Shown: positions 10,487 to 21,761, counted from the first letter of the stretch. The stretch is DNA of 36,514 nucleotides from Paraglomus occultum (GCA_910592205.1 CAJVPJ010000189.1:1-36514); one strand, 5' to 3'. Notes: generated by a model from the letters alone, not told the origin. Made by a program: numbers and translations.

Positions 10487-12534
10487 AATAATAGTTTGAA
10501 TTAAAAAAAAAATTTTATGCCGTCACAATATTTTCAATTTGTGTTACACGTCGTCCGTCGCTTACTAATCTTAACAGACGTTTGCGTTAATTCGGATTCG
10601 CTGTAGAGTAGATCTATTTATGTGTATTAACATCATTGTTGGATGTGTTTAATTGTGTCTAGAGAGATTTGTTCTTCGTTCGCCAGGTAGTAGACAGACA
10701 TTGTAGATTGATTACTTGACGTGTTAAGATAGTGAGTAAAGTTGATAGACGGATTACTTGTCATACGGTTTCTGTTGTCATATTAATGCATCAGCGAACA
10801 ATAAAAACGGAATAGTAATAAATAAAAATTTGTAATAATTTAATGGATAATGGTCAAGATCGATCGTTTACTATATCCGAATACTTCAGTATCGATATTA
10901 TTCAACATACAGTATTTGTTTTCATTTTATTACATAAAATGTATTGTGTTAACGTCATCCCAAATGTAATTTATTAGTGTAGGGGATTATTGTGATATGA
11001 TAATCCCAAATCCAAAATAGGCTATAATAATAAAGTAAATAGAAATTTTTATATTGCCCCCGCAACATACAATAATTGATTGAACCGTTTTATTCACATT
11101 TACATGAAAAAGTTCCGATCTATGGTCCGCCTAAATTATATTATAAATTGGCCTTGCAGGAAATTAATTGTATCTATTAGTAATAGTAAAAACCGAATTT
11201 TACTGGTACACTGATCTCTGAATTTTTTTTATTTATCATGTCACTATACAATTAATTTCCTCATTTCCATACGTTTGTCCTAAGAATCAACTTTATTATT
11301 ATATAATAGTGAAATAAATTTTACCTGTACAATGTATAGATCGGATTATTCTGTTCATGGTTAATAATGCGTTTAGACTAAATTTAAAGACTCCCTGTTA
11401 TTATGGAATACGTCAACTCATTCATAGCAGTGCCCAACAATTTTAATTTGTAATCATTAAAATTAAATGGTCAACCTATTTAGATAAACTTAACAATTAA
11501 TTTATACTCACAATAATGTGAGTAAATATTAATGTGCACCCGGAGACGCTATATTAAATTTGATGATATATTCTAATAAATGCCATGCAATACTATCTAT
11601 CATACAGATAAAGATAAAGTTGTACAATAAAACTTTAACTCAATGACACGACATATTAATTAACCCATTTTCCTTATTAAGCTAAACTTGGATAAGATTT
11701 AACATAATTAACCAATTGTTATTGTTAATGCATTGCATTAAGTACTTTTTGTTGCCTGATGACATGATACAAAATACATTTATTCAAATCTCATGTTTTA
11801 TATAAAGGTCAATTCGTTTCGTAATAGTAACCGAACGGTAGTAATTCTACTTTTCCAATATTATCAACTTCATTGCATATAGACCAAATTTAAAAATTTT
11901 TTTTGCTAATACTAAATAACTTGATCGTTGCAAACTGTCTCATAATACATTAGCTTTATTCTCGCTTGCTGATTATGAGAATGTTTTTAATACAATATTA
12001 ACATTATTAATTCCATTATACAATATTTGACCTACATTTTTCAACAACAATTACCACTTAGACATACAATCCTTCCACAAACTACTCAATCCAAACAATT
12101 CAGCCAGATTTAATACTGACATTTTCATATGAGAACATCTCGTCACTTTCGAAAAAAAATTGATACTTGTTCAAGGATTACTATAATCCATTTCCTTGTC
12201 TTTTTTGTGCATATTGGTGGAAAATTATTATACCCAGATCAAGCACTTTAGGTGATGTGGGAAAATTTATCAATTTACCCTTGATCTCGAGCTTACCAAT
12301 CAATTTCATTAAGCAACATTGCTCACACTGATATAGTAAACAGGCTTCCAACTTGTCAAACTATCACTATAGTAATAGTCTATGCACATGAGAATTGAAC
12401 ATAACAATGTAACCATATTTATATCAAATCGCACGGAAACAAGCATTTTCAATCATTCTACATTCAGTTAACCATTTACTGATGATAATAATGATTTATT
12501 TAACAATATATGACACACTATAACAATCTTCCAT
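10487..12534. other. AT-rich intergenic region, no gene seen
   Basis: About 2 kb of very AT-rich DNA upstream of kinase B and downstream of the Sel1 copy 2 tail. No long frame, no splice-supported exon and no RNA gene were recognised. Short strings such as TAATAGTAA recur (about 10812, 11178 and 11822). Confidence 0.55.
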
Positions 12535-12968
12535 ACTTATAACATATATTACACCAAGACCAACATTAAACAAACCCTGTTCAGCAGCATTTTTGATACT
12601 GCTTTTTTTCTACTCAGTTCTGTTTGCATAACAGCACCTAGATTAGATTGTGCTCTAGCATGCCCTTGTTCAGCAGCTTTTTGATACCAAACAAATGCCT
12701 CTTGTCTATCTTTTTCTACTCTCCATATTGATAGTACTTTAGTATGCCACTTTTCTGCTGCTTTTTGATACCATTCAAATACAAATGCCTTCTGTGTCCT
12801 TGTTCAGCTGCTTTTTGATACCACTCAACTGCCTTCTATTCATCCTGTCTTACTCCAGTTCCATACTTATAACATATACCAAGATTATATTGTGCCTCAC
12901 CATGCCCTTATTCAGCAGCTTTTTGATACCACTTCAACTGCCTTCTGTTCATCCTTTCTTACTCCAGT
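12535..12968 (-). pseudogene. Decayed Sel1 repeat units beyond the stop of copy 2
   Basis: Minus-strand sequence after the TGA at 12969 still reads as Sel1 units in mixed frames: WYQKAAEQGHA-like and GTGVRKDEQKA-like pieces recur about every 108 bases with declining quality. Lesions include a one-base insertion in the first unit, GAACAAGGGCAT changed to GAATAAGGGCAT (Gln to stop), and GATGAACAG changed to GATGAATAG (Gln to stop). About four units can be traced. The gene therefore once extended further 3'. Confidence 0.7.
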
Positions 12969-14250
12969 TCATACACCAAGATTATATTGTGTCTCAACAT
13001 GCCCTTGTTCAGCAGCTTTTTGATACCACTCAACTGCCTTCTGTTCATCCTGTCTTACTCCAGTTCCATACTTATAACATATACCAAGATTATATTGTGC
13101 CTCAACATGCCCTTTTTCAGCAGCTTTTTGATACCACTCAACTGCCTTCTGTTCATCCTTTCTTACTCCAGTTCCATTTGCATAACATTCACCAAGAGTA
13201 TATTGTGCCTTAGCACACCCTTGTCCAGCTGCTTTTTGACACCAATAAAATGCCTTCTGTTCATCCTTTCTTACTCCAGTTCCATACTTATAACATACAC
13301 CAAGATTATGTTGTGCCTCAACACACCCTTGCTCAGCAGCTTTTTGATACCATTCAAATGCCTTCTGTCCATCTTTTTTTACCCCAGTTCCATATTGATA
13401 ACACAGACCAAGATTAAATTGTGCTTCAGCATGTCCTTGTTCAGCTGCCTTCTGATACCACTCAACAGCTCTCTGTCTATCTTTTCTTACTCCAGTTCCA
13501 TTCTTATAACATATACCAAGATTATATTGTACCTCAACATGCCCTTTTTCAGCAGCTTTTTGATACCATTCAACTGCATTCTGTCCATCCTTTCTTACTC
13601 CAGTTCCATTTGCATAACATGCACCTAGATTAGATTGTGCTCCAGCATGTCCTTGTTCAGCAGCCTTTTGATACCACTCAACTGCCTTTTGTTCATCTTT
13701 TTCTACTCCAGTTCCATATTGATAACACTCACCAAGATTAAATTGTGCTCCAGCATGTCCTTGTTCTGCTGCTTTTTGATACCATTCAAATGTCTTTTGT
13801 TCATTTTTTTCTACTCCAGTTCCATTTGCATAACATGCACCAAGATTAGATTGTGCTCCAGCATGCCCTTGTCCTGCTGCTTTTTGACACCATTCAAACA
13901 CCTTCTGTTCATCCTTTCTTACTCCAATACCAACTCCATTCTTATAACATACACCAAGATTATATTGTGCCTCAACATGCCCTTGTTCAGCAGCTTTTTG
14001 ATACCACTCAACTGCCTTTTGTTCATTTTTCTCTGCTCCAGTTCCATTTGCATAGCATGCACCAAGATTATATTGTGCCCATGCATTTCCTTGTTTGGAG
14101 GCTTTTTGATACCATTCCACTGCCTTTTGTTCATCTTTTTCTACTCCAGTTCCATATTGGTAACACTGACCAAGATTAAATTGTGCTTCAACATGTCCTT
14201 GTCCTGCTGCTTTTTGATACCATTCCACTGCCTTTTCCAACTTCTTCTTT
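12969..14250 (-). repeat. Tandem Sel1-coding repeat array (about 108-bp units)
   Basis: Eleven full units and one partial, each about 108 bases, with strong nucleotide similarity (minus-strand TGGTATCAAAAAGCAGCTGA recurs). Units fall into three kinds by the residues after NLGxCY: QYG, ANG and KNG/KYG, in the order Q, A, K, A, Q, A, K, Q, K, A, K. The mixed order suggests unequal exchange or block duplication within the array. Confidence 0.85.
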
Positions 14251-16042
14251 TTGTGTGCAATTTTGGCTTTTTGAAACAGTTTGTCTGCATTGGGTGTTTT
14301 TAATGATTTCCAAATTGATCTCCAAGTAGATTCTGAAGCATACCTTCTCATGCTGTTCTTCTTTTTTTGTTTTCTAAGATCATCAAACTCATCAAATACA
14401 ATTGAGTCTGTATTGTTTCTGACATTTTCATTATGCACATCTTGATAATCAGCATCTGTAAGATACTGTTGAATGTTGTTGTATATAGTTTGTTGTGGCA
14501 TATAATACACTTCGTTCCTTCTAATTTCACTTCTACAACAAGGACATTCTAGGTTGTTTAGTGACAAAAGAGCCTTTGAGCTAATAATATGTTGACAATT
14601 AAGTTGATAAAAGTCATCAACTGCTTCACAAACAATAGCACATGTTAGGTCTTCTGTAATATAATCAATTGGACTTTTCTCAATATTTTTTCCCTTTCCT
14701 TTTTCTTTATCTTGTTGTTTCATATGCTCAATAGCTGCTGTCGTTTTGTTTGGTGTATACTTTAGAATCATTTTTGATTCAACTTCTAATTTCTCTCTCA
14801 GGTAATAGTACATGCTAACCAATTTTGGTATATACATCTCGTTGCAGCCAGAAATATCATCAGGTGTTGTAACAAATAATTTATGATCCTTGGCTTCAAG
14901 GCTCAACAATACTTCAATGGATTTGAATTGAATAAATTCATTGATAGCATTATTCAATGAGTCTAATGCTATGTAATAACAAATAGCTTGTGTAGTCATA
15001 GAAAATGTTTTCTTAATAAGTTGTTGGATAATATCTAAAATGCCAAACCAGAGCTCATCACTAACATGCTGATTCTCTGCAGCATTTTCAGAATAGCATA
15101 AACTGATATGATACCAGAGATACTCAAGAAGCACTCTTTCTTTAAAGCCTATTGAAATGTTAGACTCTTTTTGTTGATACCATTTATCAAGACTGTCTTG
15201 TAATACCAAAAGTTGTCTCCAGGTTGTATACCAAGGCTTGCCTGAAAGTTCAACATGGAAGGCTTCTTTAAAATGCTTCCAGGATCTTTCTATGTCAAAA
15301 TCACCAAGAGGAACATCAACACCTGTAATTAATTTAACTCCAATTTTAGCCAGTCCAGGAACTGCAACAAGTAAACCTTTCAATGCTGCAATAGCTCGAT
15401 CAATAATTGTCTGATACTGATTTTCACTGCAAACAATACCTACTGTATTTTTAATGAGTTTGAGAAAGTAGTCAATATTGTAATTGCATTTAAAGCTTTT
15501 GATAGTTTTGTCTTGTTTACTAGATCCTACACACTGAGTTTTCCACAATTCGCCTTTGTGCTGTGTAATCAATGAATGTGCTTTTTGGTGATTAGAAATG
15601 GTTTGTTGAATACCATCAGGAAACGACCAGTGAATTGACACCCCTTCCGATACATCTGTTCCAGTATAGTTATAATGATTCGCAATTGCCATTCCAATTT
15701 AATAACTGTTTCCCCTGAAAACACATCATCAAATTCTTGAGAACATAAATTCTTCAAAATTGTGTTTAATACTTCTACTGACACAGAATCTTCCTTATGT
15801 TCGAGAACGTATTTAAGTGCGTAAACGTTCTGAGAATATTGCAAGTTTTTTAACAATTCCTTTATTTGTTCATCTGCTGACATATGTTCTTGTTTCATCA
15901 ATTGAAGTATAATCTTAGGAAAAGTGCCTTGAGTCATGGAATTGTTTGATGTTGATGTAGAAGATGACATCGTAGTAGAGAATGCACTCGCTGTGAGAAC
16001 GTTGTCTGGTACGTAGCCGGTGGTTGAGCTAGAACTCATCAC
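12969..16042 (-). pseudogene. Sel1-repeat/RING-like protein, copy 2 (frameshifted)
   Basis: Paralogue of the gene at 1-1465. From ATG-ATG at 16042 the first frame codes about 141 residues in register with copy 1. Then the sequence at 15616-15626 has one base fewer than copy 1 (CATCAGGAAACGACC against CATCAAGAAAACGACC), and the reading moves to a second frame that runs to 12969. Together they describe about 1,020 residues: a Ser/Thr-rich start, a long helical region, a RING-like segment (CAIVC, C-Q-H, CPCCR) near 14530-14650, then eleven full and one partial Sel1 units of about 36 residues (consensus KAVEWYQKAAEQGHAEAQ, NLGxCYxxGTGV). Unit 3 has two extra residues. The RING-like part has only some of the expected zinc ligands. 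Unless the shift is a sequencing error or is bypassed, translation from the ATG ends in a 157-residue product; a shorter protein from the internal ATG at 15692 remains possible. Confidence 0.75.
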
Positions 16043-16084
16043 TTAAGGAATAATCGAAGTATCCCGCTGCGTTGTGCTTATTAC

Positions 16085-16100
16085 TTCCTATTGGTTCAAT
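16085..16100 (-). promoter_or_regulatory. Conserved CCAAT-type element upstream of Sel1 copy 2
   Basis: Same GAACCAATAGGAA core as at 1531-1547, here about 43 bases upstream of the ATG. The flanks otherwise differ. Confidence 0.45.
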
Positions 16101-19100
16101 TTGTTGTGTGTGTGACGCTACTACGTTGAACAGAAAATTTTTTAAGAGATGGCTTCGTCCCCTTTACTCTGGAACTTAGATTAACAGTGGCTTGTCTCTT
16201 ATAGTTTCTGTAATAGTTCAATGATTGGATAGCTTTTGATTGTTGGAATGAATTTTCATTTTAATTTACAGTGTGAGTGATAAAAAGGTAACCAAAAAGA
16301 GTTGGTCTGTCGTTATTCTGCTTCAGATAATGTGTCGAGTTACATTATAATCAAATAATATCACACTAACAACGTTTTACTTTCCAATTATGTTTGATCT
16401 ATTTATTATTTCTGCGATATTAATATTGCACGTATTATATATGATAATTGCTCGCCTCTAATACAAATTCTGCTGACTCATTTAATCGTAGGGCATATAA
16501 TAAAAAAGTCACTATAATAGTCTATTTTTTCTCGAGCGACAGTAGTAAGTCTCTCATATCACGTGAAAATTTAAATTATGGCTGATAACTATAATATAAT
16601 GAGTAGTAAGTCAACACTACAATAAAAATGCGGGCTTTCAAATTCTGACTGTTTCGATATTGAGTCGATTATTCTGTTGGCAAATAGTTCTGGGCTTAAA
16701 TGTCAATTACGGCTTGTAAATGGATCTTATCAATCATCTAGTCATCAGAAAAGGTAATACAGATAAGACCTCTAAGTGGTACAAGCATCGTGTGTATTAG
16801 GTTAATAAATAATATGATTTGTCTCATTTGACTACTTCTCCTATCTTTCAAGACTTTTTAATATTCTTATTTGCTCACTTGTGTCTTCTGTTGTAACAAA
16901 AACAATCGTACATTTTTTAAGCTGCACTACTTTTACTGGCACTTACAGTAGGAATTTTAACACTGACTTAAGCATTCGCCTAATCAACATCTCTAATAAG
17001 TTGGCTATCAACTGGATACGACTACCTGTTGTTCCCAATTTCCCTCCTTAGACGCTTGAATCAATACAGACTAATTGACATAAACAATGATTATAACGAC
17101 TACCCATTATTCCAATTCAAATTTCTATTTACAAAGAGAATAGTAATAATCCGATTGGTCAATACCAATATTAAACACATGCGTGCATTTAAGAAACAAT
17201 AGTTTAGAAAAATACTGCACGCGCAGGATAGAGGGGTGTGCATTTATCACCAAGTCCCAAGCTCGGGATCATGTAATTATGCCATGCATTTAGGGAGGTT
17301 GTGTATTAAGATGGTGTGCACTTAGTATTAGAGGGTTTTATCTGTATTAACTTCTGGAAACATGCATTGCAATTGGGAACATGTATTAAGCGGAATACAT
17401 ATACAGGCTGAAGTGAACGAGTTACAGTATGTTATCAAATAGTTCTATATAAGAACCGATACAAATTGGTTTTGCTGATACGTAACTCATTAGTATACGT
17501 GATAACTCATTTTCAGCAAGTAACATCGAATCTACAATGTCACGAACTTTAGAAAAAGTGTTATTATTATATAATTTCTTACCTACCAAATCTTTTTGCC
17601 GTTTACCCTCCGAAGGCAACTAATGAATAACTCCACAATAAAATACACAATGCAAGTCACTTGAACATTTAGCGTTCACACATAGTTTACGTTGTCTTTG
17701 TCTAACAAAGGTAAACATAGTGAAGATTTCATGTTATAAGTAGAGTTGCTGTCCAATTACATATCAAATAATTTATCGACTACATTCATTGAAAGAAACT
17801 TATTCAAGCATACGATCATTCAATTCGTTGTTGATAGAGACATTTCGTAACGGTTCCTGGATAAGTCACAGTGGAGAGGCATGCTTTATAAGAGAAAAAA
17901 ATCGGTTATTTAAAGCGAACTTCGGGAGCAATATTGAGTTTTAGTATATACATGTATACGCAAATGTTACCTTGACATTTAGAGTGGAGTGTTTTTGTTT
18001 TGATCTGCAACTAAATGTTTGCAATCAGAGATTGATAAGACCCGCTAGTATGCATTCACGGCGTAATGATGTCATTCTTGTTTGACAGTATAGAGCATTC
18101 GATCCATTGCATGTAAGGCATCACATCATACTTACTTTATTCAAACGACTTGATTCCGTAATAAATGATCCATTGACTTGCTGCCAGTAGTTTAATCAAG
18201 AAGTTGTGACATTTATTAAGCAAGCCGCCGTCCATGTATGTAGGCGGTGGGCAATGGTTAATACGCAAATACATTATACTTAGGACTCATTTAATATTAC
18301 CGTATCAGGATGAGTATTTGCCAATGTAAGTAGTATTGGAATGAATAAACCGCACGTTGGCCACAACTTGCATAGTAGTTAAAAACATAACTTAGAATTG
18401 TATTCAAAGTGTTAGTGATTTTAGCATCACACACTCACTGGAAACGTCACCGGGCACTTTATATATTACCATACTGCTCGGGATAAAGAATTGTAAAACA
18501 CGCTATAAACACGCTATAAATCAATTAATACCAAATACTGTAAATAAATTATAGTCTGCGAATTAGAATAATAATTTAACCTGTAAGAAACCTAGGTGAC
18601 ATTTAATTATGACAATTAGAACAATTGTTGATTTTCTTATCAGCAACATTAAACTATTATTTTTTTACTTAAATCCACAGGCAAATTAAAACTTCTCCTC
18701 TCCTCGCCTGCTTCAAAATCCTCTTGCTAATTACTTAGATTAGCGCCAAATAAGTAACAGCCTTAATTATGCAGAATCTCAAATCTTACGCTTTCCGAGG
18801 AAGAGCAATCTGCGTATGGTATCAAAAACCTTGGTTACCTAAATATATTGTTCAAGACCAAATTTCCGACCTCCCCTACAGTTTACGTCGTCGAGACCAG
18901 CCAGTAACTGTATAAAGATTTGTGTACAGTAATGCGATTAAAATTGTATTTACACTCCGAACTTTGTCGCGAAGAAATCAAGCACCGCCAAGGGAGGAAA
19001 TAACAACAAGGTTTCTCAACTTTCAAAGAAAGCGTTGTTTCGGTTGAAACATTTGACAATTAGTAAATTTAAATATTTTCAGAAATATGTAAGCCTCTGG

Positions 19101-20109
19101 TATCAGAAACCTAAAAGATTAAAAGCAAAAAAAAACATTACCCGGTATTATTTATATTACTCTTCGAAAAGTTTCCAAATTTATTCAAACTTTTTTCGAC
19201 TAAATCAACGGGGTTTTTTTTTCTAATAATAATGGTTCTTTTGTCGGAACAGTTGAAGCATGCAGTTTTCTAAATTCTGCGCGATAAATGTTTCATTGTT
19301 AAGTTCAGACTCGCAGCAATCTCACGACTGTCAATAAAAGGAATTCTAATCAAGCACAAGCAGTTTAAGTCGATTAGTCTACGCTGCAGCAATAAACTCG
19401 ATTACTTTTTTTACATTTATTTCGCATCCTAAGAAAATTGAAAAAAAAAAAAAATTTAAGTGACGCATGTATAATTTTTACGTAGCAACAAGCCTGCTGT
19501 CAGTGTACCGTATATCTTTTATAAATTATTTGATCAAGATAACAGCAGAATAGTTGTTTGGAAGCGGTTTTAAAACTGTGCTGTGTTGCAGGTGTAGCTT
19601 GCTTTTTTTTTTTAAAAAAATCACGACGAGATTTACATAACGTAGTGATGTAACCTCACAATAGTTATGAGTTGACAATATCATCAAAGATACTGTTAAA
19701 AATTAGATAATAATATCACGGGATTCTTGCCAACATGTTCATTTTACAGATCTTCGTTGATTACGGTATTCGTGCTTTCTATGGAAATTTCCTTTTCTTT
19801 TTCCTTCCAATTAATGGATTCATACAAGACTCAGAAACAAAAAGCACACGATTGCTTGTTAAACACTATTTGACGACACACAAGTTAAGTTTGGTGCACA
19901 AATGCGTATTCGACTGACGTTTGCCTTATTACATCAAAACGCGCGCTCTATCCACTGTTTCGTTGTTGAATATTAAAAATCACACCGAGATATTCCCATA
20001 ATCAATTTGACACGATCGGCTATGGAACGAGCTCTACCAGACAAATGAGAAAGGTCGCGTCAAATGCACATGTCATGTCATGGTTATACAGTAGTGCAAA
20101 ATCAAGTTC
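16101..20109. other. 4-kb gene-poor stretch
   Basis: AT-rich, with no frame that shows a domain, paralogue or convincing splice structure. A 65-codon minus-strand frame at 17422-17619 and plus-strand frames at 19035-19226 and 19735-19917 were inspected and show nothing recognisable. A diverged short repeat occurs at 17181-17393 (see findings). This stretch separates the accessory left part from the conserved genes on the right. Confidence 0.5.
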
Positions 20110-20118
20110 TTATAAAGG
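20110..20118 (+). promoter_or_regulatory. TATA-like box of the aldo-keto reductase gene
   Basis: TTATAAAGG lies about 50 bases upstream of the ATG at 20167, a plausible distance for a short fungal 5' leader. Position and sequence only; no transcript data. Confidence 0.35.
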
Positions 20119-20166
20119 CAGATCCTACTTCAAGCCCCGCAATATTTCTCTGCAAACGTCTTTAAA

Positions 20167-21761
20167 ATGGCCTCGCTTGCAACGAAACCCAAGTTGGCTG
20201 TCATCCTCGGGTGAGCCATTAATGTTAAACGTTAACATTACTAGACTGTCGCAACTTTATCAATATATTTCTACCGGTGTATTAGTACAATGACCTTCGG
20301 CTACCGGCAAATGCGTATTAACGACTTGAATACTGTTCAGAGTATCTTGGAAGCATTCAAAGCTCAGGGATGGAATGAACTTGGTAAATGAGACTAGTCT
20401 ATCTGGAAGAAAAAAATGATTATGATCAATGTCTCATTTGAAAACGTCTATCGTAGACACCGCAAGAATGTACTGTGATGGTACAACCGAAGAGGTAATT
20501 CAGTAAAATTATGTATTCACAGATAAAATCGAATTGTTTGAGCAATTGAACCGAGATATCGTTAATTTTTTTTTTAATAATAACATGTAATCTCGTTTAA
20601 CATTCGGTTTTAGATGTTGGGACAACTTGAAGCTCAAAGCAAAGGAGGGTTCAAACTAGCAACCAAAGGCAAGCCCAACTAGGCAGACTTATGACATCTC
20701 GCAAAATACAATACTCATATCTATCGATCCCTTTGCCAGTGTATCCTATCCAAGGAGGAGAGCATCAGCCAGAAAGACTAAAAGAATTATTCAAAGAATC
20801 GTTGAAAGCTCTCAAAGTAAACAAAGTGGATATCTTTTACTTACATGCACCGGACCATACCACTCCTATCGAGTCAACGCTCGGGGCAGTGCAAGAGTTA
20901 TATCAAGCTGGACATTTCACTGAGGTATATTCGGTTATTGATTTACGTCCCATAGATCCCGAAAATGGTTCACATACCATACCATACCATACCATACCAT
21001 ACCATACCCTGCACCATCATTATAACATGTGTATATTATTCTCTGTTCATCTCCCATCTTCAAGCTCGGTTTATCAAATTATGCCTCATGGCAAGTAGTA
21101 GACATTTACCACATATGCAAGAATAAGGGCTACGTGTTACCCACCGTCTACCAAGGAATGTACAATGCGATAACTCGAGGAGTGGAAGCTGAACTTTTCC
21201 CATGTCTACGGAAATTCAACATTCGCTTTTACGCATACAATCCCATCGCCGGTGGAATTTTCAACGAAAATTTCTCCTTTGATGGTGATGTTCCAAAAGG
21301 AAGTCGCTTTGATCCCAACACTGCGATGGGGAAATTGTACGTTTCAGTGATATAAATAAGCACATCGGGACAAGGGGTTCTGACTGATATTGGGATTTTC
21401 GTTGTTGTTTGTTGTAGCCACCGCTATTTACACTAACGAGAATGCATCATAATGGCATCCATGTAGGTATCGTCCAAGATATGTGACCCCAGCTCATGCG
21501 AAAGCAGTTGCCAATATCCAAAAAGCTACAGCTTCCCACGGTTATTCTGCCATAGAAGCCGCGTTCAGGTGGATGAGACATCATAGTAAGTTGGATGCCG
21601 CTCTCGGAGATGGTGTCATAATCGGAGGTTCGTCCTTGGAACATATTGTCTCCGCCTGTCAGTTACTCGATAAAGACCAACCTCTGGAAGAAGACGTTAT
21701 CAAATCTTTGGATGACGGTTGGAAGACGGTCATGGTTTCCTCTGCGCCCTACTTCAGGTGA
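20167..21761 (+). CDS. Aldo-keto reductase, AKR7 (aflatoxin-aldehyde reductase) type
   Basis: Seven exons, 20167-20210, 20286-20383, 20457-20494, 20614-20668, 20740-20924, 21065-21336 and 21467-21761, giving 328 residues, close to the usual AKR7 length. The family reduces aldehydes and ketones, including dialdehydes and succinic semialdehyde, with NADPH in the cytosol. Landmarks: a first strand with LAVILGTMTFGYR; D48 and Y53 in ELDTARMY; K78 in LATK; H114 in YLHAPD. These form the Asp-Tyr-Lys-His tetrad. Further on are GLSNYASW, a conserved AYNPIAGGI and the IIGGSSLEH cofactor region. Intron 4 (20669-20739) must begin with GC (AAAG|GCAAGC) to keep the frame and give LATKVYP; the others are GT-AG. 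Intron 5 contains a pentanucleotide repeat. Nothing is missing. It is convergent with the RhoGEF gene downstream. A housekeeping detoxification role is likely; the exact substrate is not determinable. Confidence 0.9.
20669..20739 (+). other. GC-AG intron in the aldo-keto reductase gene
   Basis: Donor AAAG|GCAAGC and acceptor TTTGCCAG|TG. Reading through would meet a TAG nine codons after LATK. Removing the 71 bases joins LATK to VYPIQGGEHQ as expected for the family. GCAAG is the typical donor of the rare GC-AG class. Confidence 0.75.
20976..21005 (+). repeat. (ACCAT)6 microsatellite in intron 5
   Basis: Six perfect ACCAT units followed by one ACCCT, inside the 140-bp intron 20925-21064, which is longer than most introns in the window. 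Likely length-polymorphic. Confidence 0.9.

Noticed and set aside
12785-14303. Long plus-strand frames rich in Leu/Ser/Phe opposite the Sel1 array
   Set aside because: They are the antisense of the Sel1 repeats; their repetition simply mirrors the minus-strand coding units.
1677-17150. Recurring TAATAGTAA / AATAGTAATA strings (about 1680, 6441, 10812, 11178, 11822 and 17139)
   Set aside because: Short and made of A and T mostly; with this base composition chance recurrence is likely. A count against shuffled sequence would be needed.
17422-17619. 65-codon minus-strand frame (MPSEGKRQKDLVGKKLYNNN start)
   Set aside because: Charged and plausible looking but isolated, with no recognisable family and no exon partner.
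18800-19130. Two similar WYQKP-like strings (about 18815 and 19100) suggesting a Sel1 fragment
   Set aside because: Only about 17 bases are alike and neither is followed by the rest of a Sel1 unit.
20045-20293. 82-codon plus-strand frame covering exon 1 of the aldo-keto reductase
   Set aside because: A different frame from the recognised exon, with no family match.
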